Source: UBA2128 sp964534955 (GTDB taxonomy: Bacteria > Fidelibacterota > Marinisomatia > Marinisomatales > UBA2128). Taken from it: a DNA stretch of 64,000 bases. Below, piece after piece: positions 61,296 through 64,000 of the stretch. Position 1 is the first letter of the stretch; every line of letters starts with the position of its first letter. The position numbers were made by a program, and so were the translations under genes. The DNA is taken from the NCBI GenBank assembly GCA_964534955.1, contig CAZHRR010000002.1:14385-78384 (forward strand). The letters are read 5' to 3'. The notes beneath the pieces were generated by a model. That model was not told the DNA's origin. It ran no database searches and worked only from the letters and a program-made list of their open reading frames with translations.

Positions 61296-62571
61296 GCGAG
61301 AATCTGTCGCCTGTGAAAAAGCAGTTCTGGTGGGGGTAATTCTACCGGGCATGTCTCAGGAGCAGATAGAAGAGCATTTGGACGAACTGGCTCTCCTTGC
61401 TGAGACCGCTGGAGCGGAAGTTGTGGGTCGTTATACTCAAAAGCGAGACCGGATCAATCCCACTTACTTCATCGGAAAAGGGAAAGCTCGGCAGATTGTG
61501 CAGCAGGCACAGGAACTGGATGTTCAGCTAATAATCTTTGATGATGAACTATCACCATCACAAATCCGCAACTACCTGAAGCTGACTGACTCAGTCAAGG
61601 TGATTGACAGGACAGGGCTAATCCTCGATATTTTTCAGAGCCATGCCAAGTCACGGGAATCGAAGACTCAAGTAGAGCTGGCGCACCTGCAGTACCTCCT
61701 GCCGCGGCTCACTCGCCTCTGGACGCACCTGGAGCGACAGATGGGAGGCATCGGAACTCGAGCCGGCGCTGGTGAAACTCAGATTGAGGTGGACCGCCGA
61801 ATCATCAGGGACCGTATTGCCAAACTGCTGAAGGATCTGAAGAAAATTGACAATGAGCGAGTGACGCAGAGCAGGCGCCGCCGGGAGATGTTTCGTGTGG
61901 CATTGGTAGGGTATACAAACGCCGGCAAGTCAACTCTCATGAATGCCCTCACCGGAGCGGATGTGTTCGTAGAGGACCAGCTCTTCGCTACGCTGGATAC
62001 CACCATCCGGGCACTGGACGTCAATGACCATCATCGTGTGCTGCTGAGTGACTCAGTGGGCTTCATTCGTAAACTGCCCCACACTCTGGTGGCGTCGTTC
62101 CGCAGCACGCTTATGGAAGTACTGGAAGCTGACCTGCTCCTGATTCTCCTCGATAGCAGTTCGCATCTATTGGATGATCAGCTGCAGACTGTAAGAGAAG
62201 TATTGAACGACATTGGCGCCAAAGACCAAGAGGTGCTGCTGGTAATCAACAAGATTGACCTGATCGAGGACCCGGACGTTCTCCGGGGATTGAAGGCGCA
62301 CTACCCTGAGGCTGTCTTCATCTCCGCCCTCAATCATCTGCGACTCGACTTCCTGCAGGAAGCCATCGTTGAGGTGATGGAGAAGTCATTCAGGACTGCT
62401 GAGGTTGTTTTCGATCCCAGTCGAGGGAAGGAGATCGCTACGGTCTTCGAAGAGGTGGAGGTATTGAATTCCAGTTACGAGGATGATGGAGTTCGACTTA
62501 CCATCCGGGGAGAGAGAGTAATTGTGGAACGACTTAAGGCGCTGGCCGGTAGGAACGGAAGGAATGAGTAG
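61288..62571 (+). CDS. hflX: GTPase HflX
   Basis: 427 residues from GTG 61288. The N-terminal HflX domain includes 'NPTYFIGKGKARQIVQQAQ' and 'GGIGTRAGAGETQIEVDRR'. The G-domain has 'VGYTNAGKSTLMNAL' (P-loop), 'DTTIR' (switch I), 'DSVGFIRKLPH' (switch II) and 'NKIDL'. It splits or rescues ribosomes under stress. Confidence 0.96.
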   Translation: MIERESVACEKAVLVGVILPGMSQEQIEEHLDELALLAETAGAEVVGRYTQKRDRINPTYFIGKGKARQIVQQAQELDVQLIIFDDELSPSQIRNYLKLTDSVKVIDRTGLILDIFQSHAKSRESKTQVELAHLQYLLPRLTRLWTHLERQMGGIGTRAGAGETQIEVDRRIIRDRIAKLLKDLKKIDNERVTQSRRRREMFRVALVGYTNAGKSTLMNALTGADVFVEDQLFATLDTTIRALDVNDHHRVLLSDSVGFIRKLPHTLVASFRSTLMEVLEADLLLILLDSSSHLLDDQLQTVREVLNDIGAKDQEVLLVINKIDLIEDPDVLRGLKAHYPEAVFISALNHLRLDFLQEAIVEVMEKSFRTAEVVFDPSRGKEIATVFEEVEVLNSSYEDDGVRLTIRGERVIVERLKALAGRNGRNE

Positions 62572-62573
62572 TA

Positions 62574-63104
62574 ATGGAATTAAATATCGGTAGAGCCAAG
62601 CTGGCTATCCAGAAGGGCGATATTACTGCGCAGACAACCGACGCTATCGTTAATGCAGCCAACAACTATCTCTGGATGGGGTCCGGTGTGGCGGGAGCTA
62701 TCAAGAAGAAGGGCGGGCAGGTGATCGAGGACGAGGCTGTCGCTCAGGGACCCATTGAAGTAGGAGATGCTGTGATAACAACCGGTGGTGATCTTGCCGC
62801 TCGTTATGTCATTCACGCCGCTGGGATGGGGCAGGATCTTCAGACCAGTGAGGATATCCTGCACAAGGTGACCGTTCGCTGTCTGGAACTGGCAGAGGAG
62901 AACGGCATCCGCTCGCTGGCGTTTCCGGCTATCGGGACTGGTGTGGGCGGCTTTGAAATTCACCATTGTGCCAAAATCATGCTGGAGGAAACTGTGGATT
63001 ATCTTGCTTCAGCAAAAGTGCTGGAACGAGTGAACTTTGTGCTTTTTGATGCTGAAGGGTGGGAAGCGTTTGAAGAACAGCTCAGGATACTTTTTTCGAG
63101 TTAA
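62574..63104 (+). CDS. Macro-domain ADP-ribose-processing protein
   Basis: 176 residues, MacroD/YmdB-like. The motifs 'DAIVNAANNYLWMGSGVAGAI', 'GDAVITTGG' and 'FPAIGTGVGGF' form the ADP-ribose site. It probably removes acetyl or ADP-ribosyl groups. Its last 75 bases recur, diverged, at 63882-63948 beyond the toxin-antitoxin pair. Confidence 0.93.
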   Translation: MELNIGRAKLAIQKGDITAQTTDAIVNAANNYLWMGSGVAGAIKKKGGQVIEDEAVAQGPIEVGDAVITTGGDLAARYVIHAAGMGQDLQTSEDILHKVTVRCLELAEENGIRSLAFPAIGTGVGGFEIHHCAKIMLEETVDYLASAKVLERVNFVLFDAEGWEAFEEQLRILFSS

Positions 63105-63287
63105 TATTTTATCCGAAGAGGGACGCGGATAGTAGAAAAGATGAAAGAGAACCATAAGTTTACAGGAGGAAGATACTGGCCTAAATATTTATTGTTTGTG
63201 GCGCTTTATGAGGGTAAACTAATAAAAATGACACAATATGGAACAGAAGTTCTCTTTTAATGTAGATGGTGGGTAAGACCTGAGGAT

Positions 63288-63614
63288 ATGGAATTAGTAA
63301 TTGATTTTATTATTGATGTAATCAAGAGTGGTAGAATTAAGATTACTGATCATGCAGATGAAGAAGCGCAAGAGGATGCGTTAACATATGAAGATGTTTA
63401 CCACTCAGTTAGAGGTGGGGAAGTCATCGAATTATATCTCTCTGATAGACCATATCTAAGCTGCCTAATTTATGGGGAGACAACTTCGGGTGACCCAGTG
63501 CATAGCGTTTGGGGATATAACGAGAAAACTGGATGGACTGTAATGATTACGGTTTACCGGCCGGATCCAAAATTATGGATTGAATGGAGGAAAAGAAGGA
63601 AATGTAATGAATAA
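63288..63614 (+). CDS. DUF4258 putative toxin
   Basis: 108 residues. 'RIKITDHADEEAQEDALTYEDVYHSVRGGEVIELY' is the DUF4258 pattern (a RelE-like RNase-type toxin fold in many type II systems), and the C-terminal 'WTVMITVYRPDPKLWIEW' is typical. Its stop overlaps the antitoxin ATG by 8 bases. A GGTGGG run is upstream but the ribosome-binding site is weak. Toxicity is inferred from pairing. Confidence 0.8.
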   Translation: MELVIDFIIDVIKSGRIKITDHADEEAQEDALTYEDVYHSVRGGEVIELYLSDRPYLSCLIYGETTSGDPVHSVWGYNEKTGWTVMITVYRPDPKLWIEWRKRRKCNE

Positions 63615-63852
63615 ACCATTTGATGAATGTCCGGTATGTGGTGGTGAATTAGTGGAGAAAAGAGTAACTAAACTTTTAGAAGGTGGAAACAATGTGGTTC
63701 GGATCATGGTGGACGCAGAGGTATGTCTTAAATGTAGAGAACGCCTCTATAGCAGTGAGACGATACGAAGGTTTGAAGAAATCAGGCGTAAGCTCGCCGC
63801 AAAGGAACTTGAAGGATTTAGGGCTGTGGGGGAGACTTTTGAGGTTGTGTAA
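63607..63852 (+). CDS. YgiT-type zinc-finger antitoxin
   Basis: 81 residues from ATG 63607. Two CxxC pairs ('CPVCGGELVEKRV', 'CLKCRERL') form the zinc finger of the MqsA/YgiT antitoxins. A helical part without a recognisable C-terminal HTH follows. It overlaps the toxin gene, as expected of a pair. The earlier in-frame ATG 63580 lies in the toxin gene and is less likely. Confidence 0.85.
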   Translation: MNKPFDECPVCGGELVEKRVTKLLEGGNNVVRIMVDAEVCLKCRERLYSSETIRRFEEIRRKLAAKELEGFRAVGETFEVV

Positions 63853-63881
63853 CTATCGGAATCTTTATAGGCGATTACACT

Positions 63882-63962
63882 GTGAATATTGTGCTTTTTG
63901 ATACTGATGGACGGGAAGCGCTTGAGGAGCAGCTCAGGATACTATTTAGTGTCTGTCCATAA
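63882..63962 (+). pseudogene. Duplicated 3' end of a macro-domain gene
   Basis: Bases 63882-63947 match the last 66 coding bases of the macro gene (63030-63095) at about 56 of 66 positions and read 'VNIVLFDTDGREALEEQLRILF' in frame, ending at TAA 63960-63962. No start or 5' part is present. The remaining bases to 64000 hold nothing I can name. Confidence 0.75.
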
Positions 63963-64000
63963 ACTCCAATCATTTGATATTAATGATGATAAGGCTGATG

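Noticed and set aside
1..64000. tRNA, rRNA and CRISPR arrays
   Set aside because: I looked for tRNA T-loop motifs, rRNA segments and regularly spaced repeats and found none I could support.

Overview
The window looks like a chromosome segment of an uncultured member of the FCB (Fibrobacteres-Chlorobi-Bacteroidetes) superphylum. Three secreted proteins end in the FlgD-Ig-like/type IX-secretion style tail (Y-P-N-P-F-N-P...), there is a CarboxypepD-TonB receptor, and a BatA-type von Willebrand protein is present. Candidate phylum Marinimicrobia or a close relative is my best guess, but the sequence alone does not settle the phylum. Genes are almost all on the + strand and packed in overlapping operons.

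Layout. 1-342: a frameshifted ORF6N-domain gene. 541-15481: a respiratory complex I operon, nuoB-C-D-E-F-G-H-I-J-K-L-M-N. It has no nuoA at its head, and a NhaD-type Na+/H+ antiporter lies between nuoM and nuoN. 15482-17293: an asparagine synthetase gene behind a leader that looks like a complete ribosome-mediated transcription attenuator. It consists of a 25-codon ORF with seven Asn codons in eight, a mutually exclusive antiterminator, and an intrinsic terminator. 17395-19027: a cobalamin adenosyltransferase and a YwiC-like membrane protein, followed by a repeat element. 19540-38361: a copper/silver-type metal island (Cys-rich secreted protein, TolC-CusB-CusA efflux pump, PII-like protein, DUF2231 protein, TonB receptor, CopA ATPase, several Cys/His/Met-rich metal-binding lipoproteins). 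It is interleaved with cytochrome c maturation genes (CcmF, two CcmH-like proteins, a CcmI-like protein) and a Rieske protein. 38367-38618: a gene remnant. 38774-43117: two secreted proteins (dockerin-bearing metalloprotease, BNR-repeat protein).

43434-51365: a signalling block of PP2C phosphatase, lipoprotein, GAF-containing sigma-54 activator and PEGA-domain Ser/Thr kinase. A consensus sigma-54 promoter follows immediately and drives a secreted kelch protein, a DUF5683-like protein and, further on, a Gly/His-rich secreted protein. 51803-52610: a strong promoter and two tandem paralogous 72-73-residue membrane proteins of unknown function. 53088-54659: a ScfR-like XRE regulator with a palindrome in its own promoter. 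54748-62571: housekeeping genes yajC-def-fmt-rsmB, a PASTA protein, a polyprenol kinase-like protein, a BatA-like protein and hflX. 62574-64000: a macro-domain protein, a DUF4258/YgiT-type toxin-antitoxin pair, and a second broken copy of the macro gene tail.

How it fits together. The organism appears to respire through complex I, to need Na+ or pH control alongside it, to handle periplasmic copper with an unusually large set of small metal-binding domains, and to secrete several proteins by a T9SS-like route. The most striking undescribed signals are the asparagine attenuator (15537-15671), the phosphatase/kinase/sigma-54 module with its own promoter (48254-48269), and the twin small membrane proteins (52023-52609).
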